A stretch of 64,000 nt of DNA, from assembly GCA_045595185.1 (NCBI GenBank), contig JAZNZX010000056.1:54816-118815 (forward strand), given 5' to 3'. Origin of the DNA: Fimenecus sp045595185 (GTDB lineage Bacteria; Bacillota; Clostridia; Oscillospirales; Acutalibacteraceae). Positions 26,623 to 34,434 of this stretch are shown here, piece after piece; the stretch's first letter is position 1, and every line of letters begins with the position of its first letter. The notes beneath the pieces were generated by a model. It was not told the DNA's origin. It made no database searches and was given only the letters and a program-made list of their open reading frames with translations. The translations under genes were made by a program, and so were the position numbers.

Positions 26623-27756
26623 ATGGCAAAGAAAGAAAATTCACAACGAAGACTTAAAGGTTATTACGGTTTTCAAAAGAAATACCCTTCAAGAATCGGT
26701 GAACGACCTATTCACGAAACCCGTAAAGCAAAAAGACGAGAACGCATCAGAACAATTCTGTTTTGCGTCTTTTTGTGTTTGCTTTTTGTTGGTGTTTTCA
26801 TTTTTGCAAAGTTCTGTTATAACCTTACAACTCGTCCTTTAGATAATAATCAGGTTGACTCGCCACCTTTGGTTACTGCTGATAATATTGGCACAGTCAG
26901 GGCAACATATATCGACAATTATGTGCTTCGCGATTTAACTGACCTTGGCAATCGTCTTAACTCTGCAAAAGAAAATGGTTTTAATGCAGTTATGCTTGAT
27001 TTTAAGACTCAAGAAGGCATTTTGACCTATGACTCTGACCTTATTTCGTATTCAGGTGACGAGGAATACATTGAAATCGACTCACAGATAATCAACAAAA
27101 TCAAATCTGAAGGCTTTTTGCTTCTTGGAAGAATTTATTGCTTTGAAGATACAATTGCACCACAAAGACTTAATGCATATGTATATGAAAACGCAGAAAA
27201 AACAAGAATTTGGTTTGATGACTCAGCCATTATGAATGGTAAAGTGTGGCTTGACCCAACCAATTCAAAATCAATAAATTACCTTTCTTCTGTAATAAAG
27301 GAAATTGTATCATTAGGTGTTGACTGTATTTATCTTGATTCTGTGCAATTCCCTGAATCACGAACAGGTGCTGTCCCTGTTTATACATCTGATGACACAA
27401 CTCTTAACAGAAATATGGTCTTGATGAAATTTATTGAAAAGGCAGTCAATTCAGCAGACGGAAGACCTATTATCCTTGGTTGTCCATTGGAATGTACTGA
27501 CACAGGAAACACAGAAAAATGGGGCGGTACACTTTTTGATACTGCTGCTCATATTTGTTCTCCTGTCCTTGAAGCTCCCGCAAACGGTGACTTTTTGACA
27601 TATATTGAGAACAGCTATTTAGTTCTTAACAACAAGGCAAAGAACAATTTTTCTACTGTAAAAGTAATTCCAACTATAAAAAATCCCATTGAAAATCCGG
27701 AATTTTATGAAGATTTGTCCTCAAGTGAGGCACAAAGTTATATAATTGTTCCATGA
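26623..27756 (+). CDS. Membrane-anchored DUF4015 putative glycoside hydrolase
   Basis: A 377-residue protein: a basic cytoplasmic N-terminus (1-44), one membrane helix (about 45-68, TILFCVFLCLLFVGVFIFAK) and an extracytoplasmic TIM-barrel-like domain. The barrel shows NGFNAVMLDFKTQEGILTY and VDCIYLDSVQFPES, the pattern of the DUF4015 putative glycosyl-hydrolase family, in which substrate is unknown. An IGRIYCFED-like strand is also typical. It starts 12 bases after the RnfA-like gene with GGTGA as ribosome binding site, so it belongs to that operon. Confidence 0.65.
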   Translation: MAKKENSQRRLKGYYGFQKKYPSRIGERPIHETRKAKRRERIRTILFCVFLCLLFVGVFIFAKFCYNLTTRPLDNNQVDSPPLVTADNIGTVRATYIDNYVLRDLTDLGNRLNSAKENGFNAVMLDFKTQEGILTYDSDLISYSGDEEYIEIDSQIINKIKSEGFLLLGRIYCFEDTIAPQRLNAYVYENAEKTRIWFDDSAIMNGKVWLDPTNSKSINYLSSVIKEIVSLGVDCIYLDSVQFPESRTGAVPVYTSDDTTLNRNMVLMKFIEKAVNSADGRPIILGCPLECTDTGNTEKWGGTLFDTAAHICSPVLEAPANGDFLTYIENSYLVLNNKAKNNFSTVKVIPTIKNPIENPEFYEDLSSSEAQSYIIVP

Positions 27757-27770
27757 TTTTACAAAAAGAC

Positions 27771-27799
27771 TTGAAATATAATAAAATTTATTGTATTAT
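27771..27799 (+). promoter_or_regulatory. Promoter of efp
   Basis: TTGAAA (27771-27776), 17-base spacer, TATTAT (27794-27799), 39 bases upstream of the efp start. Confidence 0.65.
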
Positions 27800-27837
27800 T
27801 TTAAGGTGAATAAAAACAAATTGGAGGTATATTACCT

Positions 27838-28395
27838 ATGGTATCAGCAGGTGATTTCAGAAACGGCGTAACTTTTGAAATGGATGGCAACGTATTCCAA
27901 ATCGTTGAATTCCAGCATGTTAAACCTGGTAAGGGCGCTGCTTTCGTAAGAGCAAAAATTAAGAACGTTATTTCAGGTGGTGTTGTTGAAAGAACATTCA
28001 ACCCGACTGAAAAGTATCCAACAGCTGTTATTGAAAGAAGAGATATGGAATATTCTTACAATGACGGTGGTCTTTACTACTTCATGGACCAGGAAACATA
28101 CGATATGGTTCCTGTAAATGCTTCGGACCTTGGCGACAACTTTAAGTTTGTTAAAGAAAACATGGTTTGTAAAATCCTTTCATACAAAGGTAGTGTTTTC
28201 GGTGTTGAACCACCAAACTTTGTTGTGCTTCAGGTAACACAGACTGACCCTGGCTTTGCAGGTAACACAGCAACTAACGCTACAAAACCTGCTACTCTTG
28301 AAACAGGTGCAGAAATCAAAGTTCCTCTCTTCATTGAAGAAGGCGAAATGATTAACGTTGATACTCGTACAGGCGAGTATATGTCAAGAGCATAA
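27838..28395 (+). CDS. efp: Translation elongation factor P
   Basis: A 185-residue, three-domain, tRNA-mimicking factor that relieves ribosome stalling at polyproline stretches. The N-terminal KOW-like domain has HVKPGKGAAFVRAK with the usual tip lysine (Lys32); the middle and C-terminal OB domains include LQVTQTDPGFAGNT and the terminal VDTRTGEYMSRA, both family hallmarks. GGAGG precedes the ATG. efp and the next gene share a promoter and a terminator. Confidence 0.97.
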   Translation: MVSAGDFRNGVTFEMDGNVFQIVEFQHVKPGKGAAFVRAKIKNVISGGVVERTFNPTEKYPTAVIERRDMEYSYNDGGLYYFMDQETYDMVPVNASDLGDNFKFVKENMVCKILSYKGSVFGVEPPNFVVLQVTQTDPGFAGNTATNATKPATLETGAEIKVPLFIEEGEMINVDTRTGEYMSRA

Positions 28396-28442
28396 GGTAA
28401 ATACTATTTTTGCATTGATTTTTTCTGAACGGAGGAATAATT

Positions 28443-28862
28443 ATGATGACAGTAACAGAAAAAGTAGCATATCTTAAGGGTCTTGTTGAAGGTCTTGACT
28501 TTGACAAGGACGATAAAGAAACAAAGGTTATTAACGCAGTTCTTGATGTTCTTGAGGACCTTGCTCTTGCAGTAAGCGACCTTGATGACGAAATGGCACT
28601 CGTTACAGAACAGCTTGATGAGGTTGACGAAGACCTTGCTGAGCTTGAAGATATCTTCTATGACGAATGTGATGATTGTGATTGTGACGATTGTTGCGAT
28701 TGCGACGAAGATATGTATGAAGTTGAATGTCCAAACTGTGGTGAAGTGATTTACTTTGATGAAGAAATCATTCTCGATGGCGAGGCTGAATGTCCAGCTT
28801 GTGGCGAAACACTTGAATTCGATTGCGAATGCGAATGTGATTGCTGCGAAGACGAAGAATAA
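28443..28862 (+). CDS. Acidic Cys-rich zinc-ribbon protein (CD1247-like)
   Basis: A 139-residue, very acidic protein. Residues 1-75 are a helical hairpin (VAYLKGLVEGLDFD, then a coiled coil rich in Asp and Glu). Next comes a low-complexity stretch of Asp and Cys, a zinc ribbon CPNC...CPAC (about 98-120) and a second Cys/Asp/Glu tail. A protein of this type follows efp in several Clostridia and is known only as a CD1247 N-terminal-domain protein. Function unknown; the many Cys and acidic residues fit metal binding. GGAGG lies 7 bases before the ATG. Confidence 0.7.
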   Translation: MMTVTEKVAYLKGLVEGLDFDKDDKETKVINAVLDVLEDLALAVSDLDDEMALVTEQLDEVDEDLAELEDIFYDECDDCDCDDCCDCDEDMYEVECPNCGEVIYFDEEIILDGEAECPACGETLEFDCECECDCCEDEE

Positions 28863-28881
28863 TTCAAATTCACAAAATTTT

Positions 28882-28909
28882 AGGACTACCAAATCGGTAG
28901 TCCTTTTTT
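28882..28909 (+). terminator. Terminator of efp operon
   Basis: A 9-bp stem AGGACTACC/GGTAGTCCT with a 5-base loop, followed by TTTTT. Nearly the same stem is used again at 30303. Confidence 0.9.
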
Positions 28910-28910
28910 G

Positions 28911-28939
28911 TTGCTTTTATGGGAAAATGGTGTTACAAT
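28911..28939 (+). promoter_or_regulatory. Promoter of the membrane-protein pair at 28960
   Basis: TTGCTT (28911-28916), 17-base spacer, TACAAT (28934-28939), directly after the efp terminator. Confidence 0.5.
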
Positions 28940-28959
28940 GATTTTATGGAGGGATTGAT

Positions 28960-29862
28960 ATGACAGATAACAAAAAAATGATGAAAATTTATACTGTTAT
29001 GTGGGGCATTGTGGCTGTTGTTTACGGCTTATGGATGACCTTTATTATGAGTTGGAACCAGTTCAAATACATAATTCCGACTGAAGCAGATTTAGCTTTA
29101 CCTGCTGAAGATTTTATCGCGAAATTTGACGGTATGCTTTATGGCCCGATGTATGCAAGTGAGCCAATTTATTGGCTTTGGGTAATCGGCTCAACAATTT
29201 TACTTTTCTTCTACGCATTTTTTATAAAGAAGATTCTTTTTGCCGATAAGCTTTCAAAGGTAACAACTGTTTTTTGCGTTGTTAATCTTATCGCAGGCTT
29301 TGCGTTTATCACCTGGTACGGATTTTTGAGCTTCCCTGAACAATTCGGCAATATTTTAACTGATGTTACAGCAAGTATGCTTGGCCTTAAATATCCATTG
29401 GAATATAAAATCTGGGGCGTACTTTCTTCCGTTTCAATTTTTACAAATGTGCTTTATATGTACCGTAAAAACAATTACTACAACAAAGCAGGTATTATCA
29501 TTACTTCTCTTGGTTGTGCTGCACTTTTCGTTACAATCAATGTGCCATCGGCAGGTCTTGAGCTTATTATGACTGCCCGTTGCCTTGGTCATTGGGCATC
29601 AGCATTGATTTTTGCATTCTTCGGTGCAGCAGGTATGATTATTTTCCTTTTCCACAAATGTATGGAAAAAGATAAAAAGTACATAATCGCAACTGTTGTT
29701 TTCGTTATTATTCTTGCTCTTATGCTTGTTCTTTTAGTGACAGTCGGTAAGAGTGCATTTATTGAAAATCTTCCTATGTGGGTTGCATATGTACTTTTAT
29801 TTATAATTAACTTTACATCATTCTTTGATAAAAAAGATGCAAAAGAAACAATTAAAGCATAA
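28960..29862 (+). CDS. Polytopic membrane protein, unknown function
   Basis: A 300-residue protein with about eight membrane helices and no charged motif that I recognise. Loop 1 is long and extracytoplasmic (about residues 33-62, ending in MLYGPMYASEP). GGAGGG precedes the ATG. It is followed after 12 bases by a second small membrane protein of DUF4345 type, so the two form an operon and may act together. No transport signature, catalytic residue or family could be named. Confidence 0.7.
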   Translation: MTDNKKMMKIYTVMWGIVAVVYGLWMTFIMSWNQFKYIIPTEADLALPAEDFIAKFDGMLYGPMYASEPIYWLWVIGSTILLFFYAFFIKKILFADKLSKVTTVFCVVNLIAGFAFITWYGFLSFPEQFGNILTDVTASMLGLKYPLEYKIWGVLSSVSIFTNVLYMYRKNNYYNKAGIIITSLGCAALFVTINVPSAGLELIMTARCLGHWASALIFAFFGAAGMIIFLFHKCMEKDKKYIIATVVFVIILALMLVLLVTVGKSAFIENLPMWVAYVLLFIINFTSFFDKKDAKETIKA

Positions 29863-29874
29863 AGGAGAATTATT

Positions 29875-30285
29875 ATGAAAGAAATTTTAATGTCAAATAT
29901 TCCTGCGGCTGTTGCCACAATCGGTCTTGTGCTTTATTTCTTCGGTATGGCAATTGTATTTATCATAAGTCCATTAAAAAATGCTGAAAGCTTTTCGGTA
30001 AAGCCTGTTGATAATGCAGGTATTACAGAAATCAGAGTTTATTATGGCGGTATTTCAGGTGCATTAGGCGGATTTTTGCTTTTCCTTATGCTCGCTCTTA
30101 AAACACCATACTACTCAATGATTGGCGGACTTTTCTTCGCAACAACAGTTTTTGTGACAAGAACAATCTTCCTTTGTGTTGATAAGGGTTGGAAATGCCC
30201 ATACACAAAGCTTGCAATTCCTGCAGAAGGCTTGTTTGTAGTTGCCCTCTGGACTTGCTTCATTCTCTCAAAAACATTGTATTGA
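29875..30285 (+). CDS. DUF4345-like membrane protein
   Basis: A 136-residue protein with four membrane helices. The loop ITEIRVYYGGISGALGGF after the first helix, and the second-half pattern FATTVFVTRTIFLCVDKG, resemble the DUF4345 family, whose function is unknown. AAGGAG precedes the ATG. It is the last gene of a two-gene operon that ends in a strong terminator at 30303. Confidence 0.65.
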   Translation: MKEILMSNIPAAVATIGLVLYFFGMAIVFIISPLKNAESFSVKPVDNAGITEIRVYYGGISGALGGFLLFLMLALKTPYYSMIGGLFFATTVFVTRTIFLCVDKGWKCPYTKLAIPAEGLFVVALWTCFILSKTLY

Positions 30286-30302
30286 TTAACTGAATATACA
30301 AA

Positions 30303-30334
30303 AAGGACTACCAAACGGTAGTCCTTAATTTTTT
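30303..30334 (+). terminator. Terminator of the DUF4345 operon
   Basis: A 10-bp stem AAGGACTACC (30303-30312) with GGTAGTCCTT (30317-30326), 4-base loop, then AATTTTTTTT. The stem is almost identical to that of the efp terminator. Confidence 0.9.
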
Positions 30335-30352
30335 TTGGAAAAACCTTTATCA

Positions 30353-30539
30353 AATTATAATTTGTAGGGATGAATAACCAATTCGATAGGTCATTCTGAG
30401 CGTAAGCGAAAAATCTCTCGCATTTCATCAGTCACCCTGAGTGAAACGAAGGGTCTATTAAAATAGGACAGAGATTCTTCGTCACTTCGTTTCTCAGAAT
30501 GACACATAACCCTAGGACATCCCGATAAACTCCAATTTA
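30353..30539. repeat. Composite palindromic repeat, family A, long copy
   Basis: Matches 22340-22523 end to end with scattered substitutions: outer arms (TTTGTAGGGATG ... CATCCCGATAAACTCC), inner arms GTCATTCTGAGCG/CAGAATGAC (30390-30503) and the central GTCACCCTGAG ... GAAGGGTCT module. A 60-codon reading frame on the minus strand here is only the repeat. Confidence 0.8.
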
Positions 30540-30546
30540 CATTATG

Positions 30547-30571
30547 AAAAAAGTGGAGGTTTCCCTCCACC
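30547..30571 (-). terminator. Terminator of mrp
   Basis: A 7-bp stem GTGGAGG/CCTCCAC (30553-30559 with 30564-30570), 4-base loop, followed on the minus strand by TTTTTT. Confidence 0.85.
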
Positions 30572-30576
30572 ATAAA

Positions 30577-31392
30577 TTATTCAGCTATTTTTTTAATTAC
30601 ATCAATGAACTGTTTTTCTTCACTGAGTTCAATGCATCCTTTGTCAACAAGTGCTGCATTTGCAGGGTTGATTGGAAGCTTTGCAAGAACAGGGATACCA
30701 AGTTCCTTTGCAACCTCATCAATCTTGCTTTCACCGTAAATATAGTGCTTTTTGTTACAGTCAGGACATTCAAAATAACTCATATTCTCAACGATACCGA
30801 TAATCGGAACATTCATCATTTTTGCCATATTGACTGCCTTTTTAACGATAAGTGTAACCAAATCCTGAGGAGTTGTAACGATTACAATACCGTCAACAGG
30901 AAGTGACTGGAAAACTGTAAGCGGAACATCACCTGTTCCCGGAGGCATATCAACAAACATAAAATCAACATCACCCCATACAGTTTCCTGCCAGAACTGA
31001 TGAATTAGTCCTGAAATAACAGGGCCACGCCAGATTACAGGCTGGTCTTCTCTTTCCAAAAGAAGATTGACGCTCATAATTCTTGTGCCAAGCTTTGATT
31101 CCAACGGATACATTCCGTCTGCTGTGCCTTCAGGATTTCCGTGAACGCCAAAAGCCTTTGGAATTGACGGGCCTGTAATATCAGCATCAAGAATTGCTGT
31201 CTGATAACCCATTGTCTGTGCTGTTACTGCAAGTGATGATGTTACGAAGCTTTTACCAACGCCACCTTTACCACTTACAACACCGATGACTTTTTTAACA
31301 CTACTCATCGGATTTCCCGGAATGTGTAAATCCTGTTTTTTGCTGTCACAGTTTGATGAACAACTGCTGCAATTTCCACTACATCCACTCAT
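30577..31392 (-). CDS. mrp: Mrp/NBP35-family iron-sulfur carrier ATPase
   Basis: A 271-residue P-loop ATPase that carries [4Fe-4S] clusters to apoproteins. The N-terminus has a Cys cluster (CSGNCSSCSSNC, residues 4-15), the deviant Walker motif GKGGVGKS is at 41-48, and the C-terminal CPDC pair (about 225-228) forms the bridging cluster site. The DADITGPSIP and DMPPGTGD motifs are typical. The start at 31392 is an ATG downstream of GAGGT; a TTG 21 bases upstream was rejected. It is a single gene with a terminator at 30547. Confidence 0.93.
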   Translation of the reverse strand: MSGCSGNCSSCSSNCDSKKQDLHIPGNPMSSVKKVIGVVSGKGGVGKSFVTSSLAVTAQTMGYQTAILDADITGPSIPKAFGVHGNPEGTADGMYPLESKLGTRIMSVNLLLEREDQPVIWRGPVISGLIHQFWQETVWGDVDFMFVDMPPGTGDVPLTVFQSLPVDGIVIVTTPQDLVTLIVKKAVNMAKMMNVPIIGIVENMSYFECPDCNKKHYIYGESKIDEVAKELGIPVLAKLPINPANAALVDKGCIELSEEKQFIDVIKKIAE

Positions 31393-31441
31393 TTTTATAA
31401 AACCTCTTTTCAAGATAGATAATTATTAACTATTTCAAAAA

Positions 31442-31515
31442 GTCATTCTGAACAAAGTGAAGAATCTCTTTGATTTTCGGTTGAGATTCTTCGTCATTTC
31501 ATTCCTCAGAATGAC
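31442..31515. repeat. Palindromic repeat, family A, short copy
   Basis: GTCATTCTGAAC ... CTCAGAATGAC with inner GAAGAATCTC/GAGATTCTTC arms, a nearly perfect 74-bp hairpin. It lies in the gap between mnmE and mrp, where it could also stop transcription of mnmE. Confidence 0.8.
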
Positions 31516-31530
31516 AAATTTATACTAACC

Positions 31531-32892
31531 TTATTTTCCCACACAGAATTGTGCAAAAATTTCATTTACTACAAGCTCTGTTGCCTTTTCACCTGTTAAA
31601 ACCATAAGATTTTCAATGGCAGAATCAAGACAAACTGTTACCGCATCCATTGTCATACCAAATTCAAGTGCATTTTCAGCATCTATAAGTGCATCAAGTG
31701 CTTTTTTACAGCACTCACATTGACGGTCATTGACAATTGCAGTTGCAGATGTGTCAAAATCTGCTGTGCCAAGAGTCTGCTCAATGGCTCTTGTAAGCTC
31801 GTCTTTTCCCTTGCCTGTTTTGGCTGAGATAAAAACTGTCTGCGGGAAATTTTCTTCAATTTTTCCGTTTAGATAATTTCTGTCTAAATCGGTTTTGTTG
31901 ATAATGCCTATGGCATTTTTCCCTTTACAAAGCTCAATAAGACGATAATCTGCATCATTTAATTCTCTTGAAGCATCAAAAACTGCAAGGACAAGCTCTG
32001 CGTTTTCAAGTCTTTTTACTGCTCTGTCAACACCAATGCTTTCAACAATATCCTCTGTTTCGTGAACACCTGCTGTGTCGGCAAGCCGAAGGGTAATTCC
32101 ACCAACATTTACCGTGTCTTCCACAATGTCGCGTGTTGTACCTGCGATTTCAGTTACAATTGATTTTTCTGTGCCTGAAATCAAGTTCATAAGCGTTGAT
32201 TTACCAACGTTCGGGCAACCCACAATGGCAGTATCAACACCTTCAAGTATAATTTGTCCTTTATCGAAGTCGTTTATGAGTTTTTGCAACCTTTCACGAC
32301 TTTCTTTTATATGCTCTTTTAAATTATTATCCGACAAATCTTCAATTTCTTCGTATGGATAGTCAACCCACGCTGAAAGAAGTGCCATATCATAAACGAG
32401 TTTATTATTGATTTTCTTGATTTCCTTGAAAAGTCTGCCTTCAAGCACACCAAGAGCGATTTTTTCAGCCTGTTCACCTTGTGCAGAAATAATATTCATA
32501 ACGGATTCTGCACTTGTAAGGTCCATTTTGCCATTCAGAAACGCTCTTTTTGTGAATTCACCCGGTTCTGCAGGAACTGCACCTGCTGAATATACTGCTT
32601 TGAGAACTTTGTCAGTTACAAAAAGTCCTCCGTGACAAGAAATTTCAACAACATCTTCACCTGTATAGCTTTTTGGTGCTCTAAAAACAAGTGCTACCAC
32701 ATTGTCAATACTACCTTTTTCGTCAGTTGCTTTTCCGTAAAGAGCAGAATAACCGGAAAGTTCACATAACTTTTTTCCGTTGAATGAAGAAAAAATCTTG
32801 TCGGCTACACTTATGGCATTTTCACCTGAAATTCTTATGACACCAATTCCACCTGGTGCTCTGCCTGTTGAAATTGCAGCAATTGTGCTCAT
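31531..32892 (-). CDS. mnmE: tRNA modification GTPase MnmE
   Basis: A 453-residue GTPase that, with MnmG, makes the 5-carboxymethylaminomethyl group on U34 of certain tRNAs. The N-terminal folate-binding domain begins MSTIAAISTGRAPGGIGVIR; the G domain has G1 GCPNVGKST (about 223-231), G2 GTTRD, G3 DTAG and G4 NKTD; the C-terminal CVGK is the conserved farnesylation-like motif. It overlaps the tadA stop codon by 4 bases (ATGA). In many Firmicutes this gene lies between jag and mnmG; here it is on the opposite side of the origin. Confidence 0.97.
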   Translation of the reverse strand: MSTIAAISTGRAPGGIGVIRISGENAISVADKIFSSFNGKKLCELSGYSALYGKATDEKGSIDNVVALVFRAPKSYTGEDVVEISCHGGLFVTDKVLKAVYSAGAVPAEPGEFTKRAFLNGKMDLTSAESVMNIISAQGEQAEKIALGVLEGRLFKEIKKINNKLVYDMALLSAWVDYPYEEIEDLSDNNLKEHIKESRERLQKLINDFDKGQIILEGVDTAIVGCPNVGKSTLMNLISGTEKSIVTEIAGTTRDIVEDTVNVGGITLRLADTAGVHETEDIVESIGVDRAVKRLENAELVLAVFDASRELNDADYRLIELCKGKNAIGIINKTDLDRNYLNGKIEENFPQTVFISAKTGKGKDELTRAIEQTLGTADFDTSATAIVNDRQCECCKKALDALIDAENALEFGMTMDAVTVCLDSAIENLMVLTGEKATELVVNEIFAQFCVGK

Positions 32893-33356
32893 TTTTCTTC
32901 ACCTGCTTTCTTCTTTCGCAAATCCTTGAAAAAGGATGACAATATTTCTGCACATTCTTCACCTAAAATTCCACCTTCATACAAAGGCTTATGAGTAAAA
33001 TTCATATCAAAAAGCTGTGCTGCCGAAACGACAGCACCATTTTTTTCATCTTTTGCACCGAAATACACATTTTTTATTCTTGAATTTATAATTGCTCCTG
33101 CACACATAGGGCAAGGCTCAAGAGTGACATACATATCACAATGCCACAATCTCCAACCACCAAGCTTCTGACAAGCACTATTTATTGCTTCGATTTCTGC
33201 GTGATGCAAAGCATTTTTTACTGTTTCTCTGCGATTTCGTCCTTCGCCGACAATTTTACCGTCACAAACGATTATTGCACCGACAGGGACTTCACCTTCT
33301 TCGGCAGATTGCTCTGCAAGAGAAAGAGCGTATTTCATAAACTCAAATTTATCCAT
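32889..33356 (-). CDS. tadA: tRNA-specific adenosine deaminase
   Basis: A 155-residue zinc deaminase converting A34 to inosine in tRNA-Arg(ACG). The zinc ligands are in HAEIEAI and PCPMCAGAI, the catalytic glutamate is the one in HAE, and NVYFGAKDEKNGA is the usual follow-on segment. It lies 2 bases after the CPBP gene and overlaps mnmE by 4 bases, so two tRNA-wobble-modification genes are co-translated. Confidence 0.93.
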   Translation of the reverse strand: MDKFEFMKYALSLAEQSAEEGEVPVGAIIVCDGKIVGEGRNRRETVKNALHHAEIEAINSACQKLGGWRLWHCDMYVTLEPCPMCAGAIINSRIKNVYFGAKDEKNGAVVSAAQLFDMNFTHKPLYEGGILGEECAEILSSFFKDLRKKKAGEEK

Positions 33357-33358
33357 AA

Positions 33359-34411
33359 TTAAAACTTAATATTACTGATTGTAATTACAATCAACATTGC
33401 AATTGCCACTATCATCGGGCCGTTTTTTACAAAGCTTGAAATCTTTTCACCGATAGTCAGGCTTTTTTCTTCCTCTAATGTCACTTTATGCTTAAGCTTT
33501 ATAAGTCTTATCAAACCTACTACACCAATTACGGTAAATGCAATAAGCATAATCACAATTGCAAGGACAGACACATTTTCACCAAAATTATCGTCCGTTG
33601 CAATAACAACAACCGAATACAGATTATTCACAAAATGAAGAATTACCGATGGCCACAGACTTCCTGTTGCAACTGCAAGATAACCTAAAAGCAAACCACC
33701 GACAACTGTATAAGGAATCTGCACCATATTACCGTGCATACAAGCAAATAACACAGCAGAAGCAATTATTGCAAATTTGTCACCGAATTTTCTGAGTGGT
33801 TGCATTACAATTCCTCTGATTACTGCTTCTTCCACAATTGCAGGAACAAGAGCAACGCTGAGAACACCCATAAAAGTTTCTTTTGCACCGGCAAGAGAAA
33901 TTTCACTTACTGCAGATTCAAATTCTATTCCGAGAATTTCCTGAATAACTGCAGAAACTGAATTGATTGCCAAAGCACTCATTACCATTACAGGAATAAA
34001 TATCATTACAAGATTTATTGCCAATTCCTTATTATACGTTGTCCCGAATGGTAAAACTTCAGAAATCTTTTCCTTTTTCATCTTTTTATGAATAATGAAA
34101 AACGGAACTGCTATTGCAAATATGGTAACAAGAATATCAAAAGCTAATGCAGGCTCTGTTTCCGTGTAAAGCTTACTTATTGACGGAAATATCCAGGACA
34201 CTAATATTAACAACAATGAAAGCCCGTAAGAAATAACTACATATAAAATCACAGCCAGTCCGCATTTGCTACCGATTTTTTTAAGTTCTTCCATTTTTTG
34301 CTTTTTCTGTGTCTGTTTTAAAACCTGTTCATTATACATTTCTGCTTCGTAACCATATGGTGACGAAGACCATCCACCAAACTGACCATTTTGATTATAA
34401 AAATTGTTCAT
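33359..34411 (-). CDS. CPBP-family intramembrane metalloprotease
   Basis: A 350-residue protein with about eight membrane helices and a polar, Asn/Tyr-rich cytoplasmic N-terminus (1-45). The catalytic motif EEAVIRG (Glu194, Glu195, Arg199), the downstream histidine in LFACMHGN (His226) and the second histidine in VILHFVNN are all present, so it should be an active CAAX-protease/bacteriocin-processing-type peptidase. Its substrate is unknown. AAGGTG precedes the ATG. It lies between the LCP gene and tadA in the minus-strand run from gyrA. Confidence 0.9.
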   Translation of the reverse strand: MNNFYNQNGQFGGWSSSPYGYEAEMYNEQVLKQTQKKQKMEELKKIGSKCGLAVILYVVISYGLSLLLILVSWIFPSISKLYTETEPALAFDILVTIFAIAVPFFIIHKKMKKEKISEVLPFGTTYNKELAINLVMIFIPVMVMSALAINSVSAVIQEILGIEFESAVSEISLAGAKETFMGVLSVALVPAIVEEAVIRGIVMQPLRKFGDKFAIIASAVLFACMHGNMVQIPYTVVGGLLLGYLAVATGSLWPSVILHFVNNLYSVVVIATDDNFGENVSVLAIVIMLIAFTVIGVVGLIRLIKLKHKVTLEEEKSLTIGEKISSFVKNGPMIVAIAMLIVITISNIKF

Positions 34412-34434
34412 GTGCCAACACCTTTAGTCAGTTT

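Noticed and set aside
30391..30573. A 60-codon minus-strand reading frame before mrp
   Set aside because: It consists of the family A palindromic repeat and the mrp terminator.
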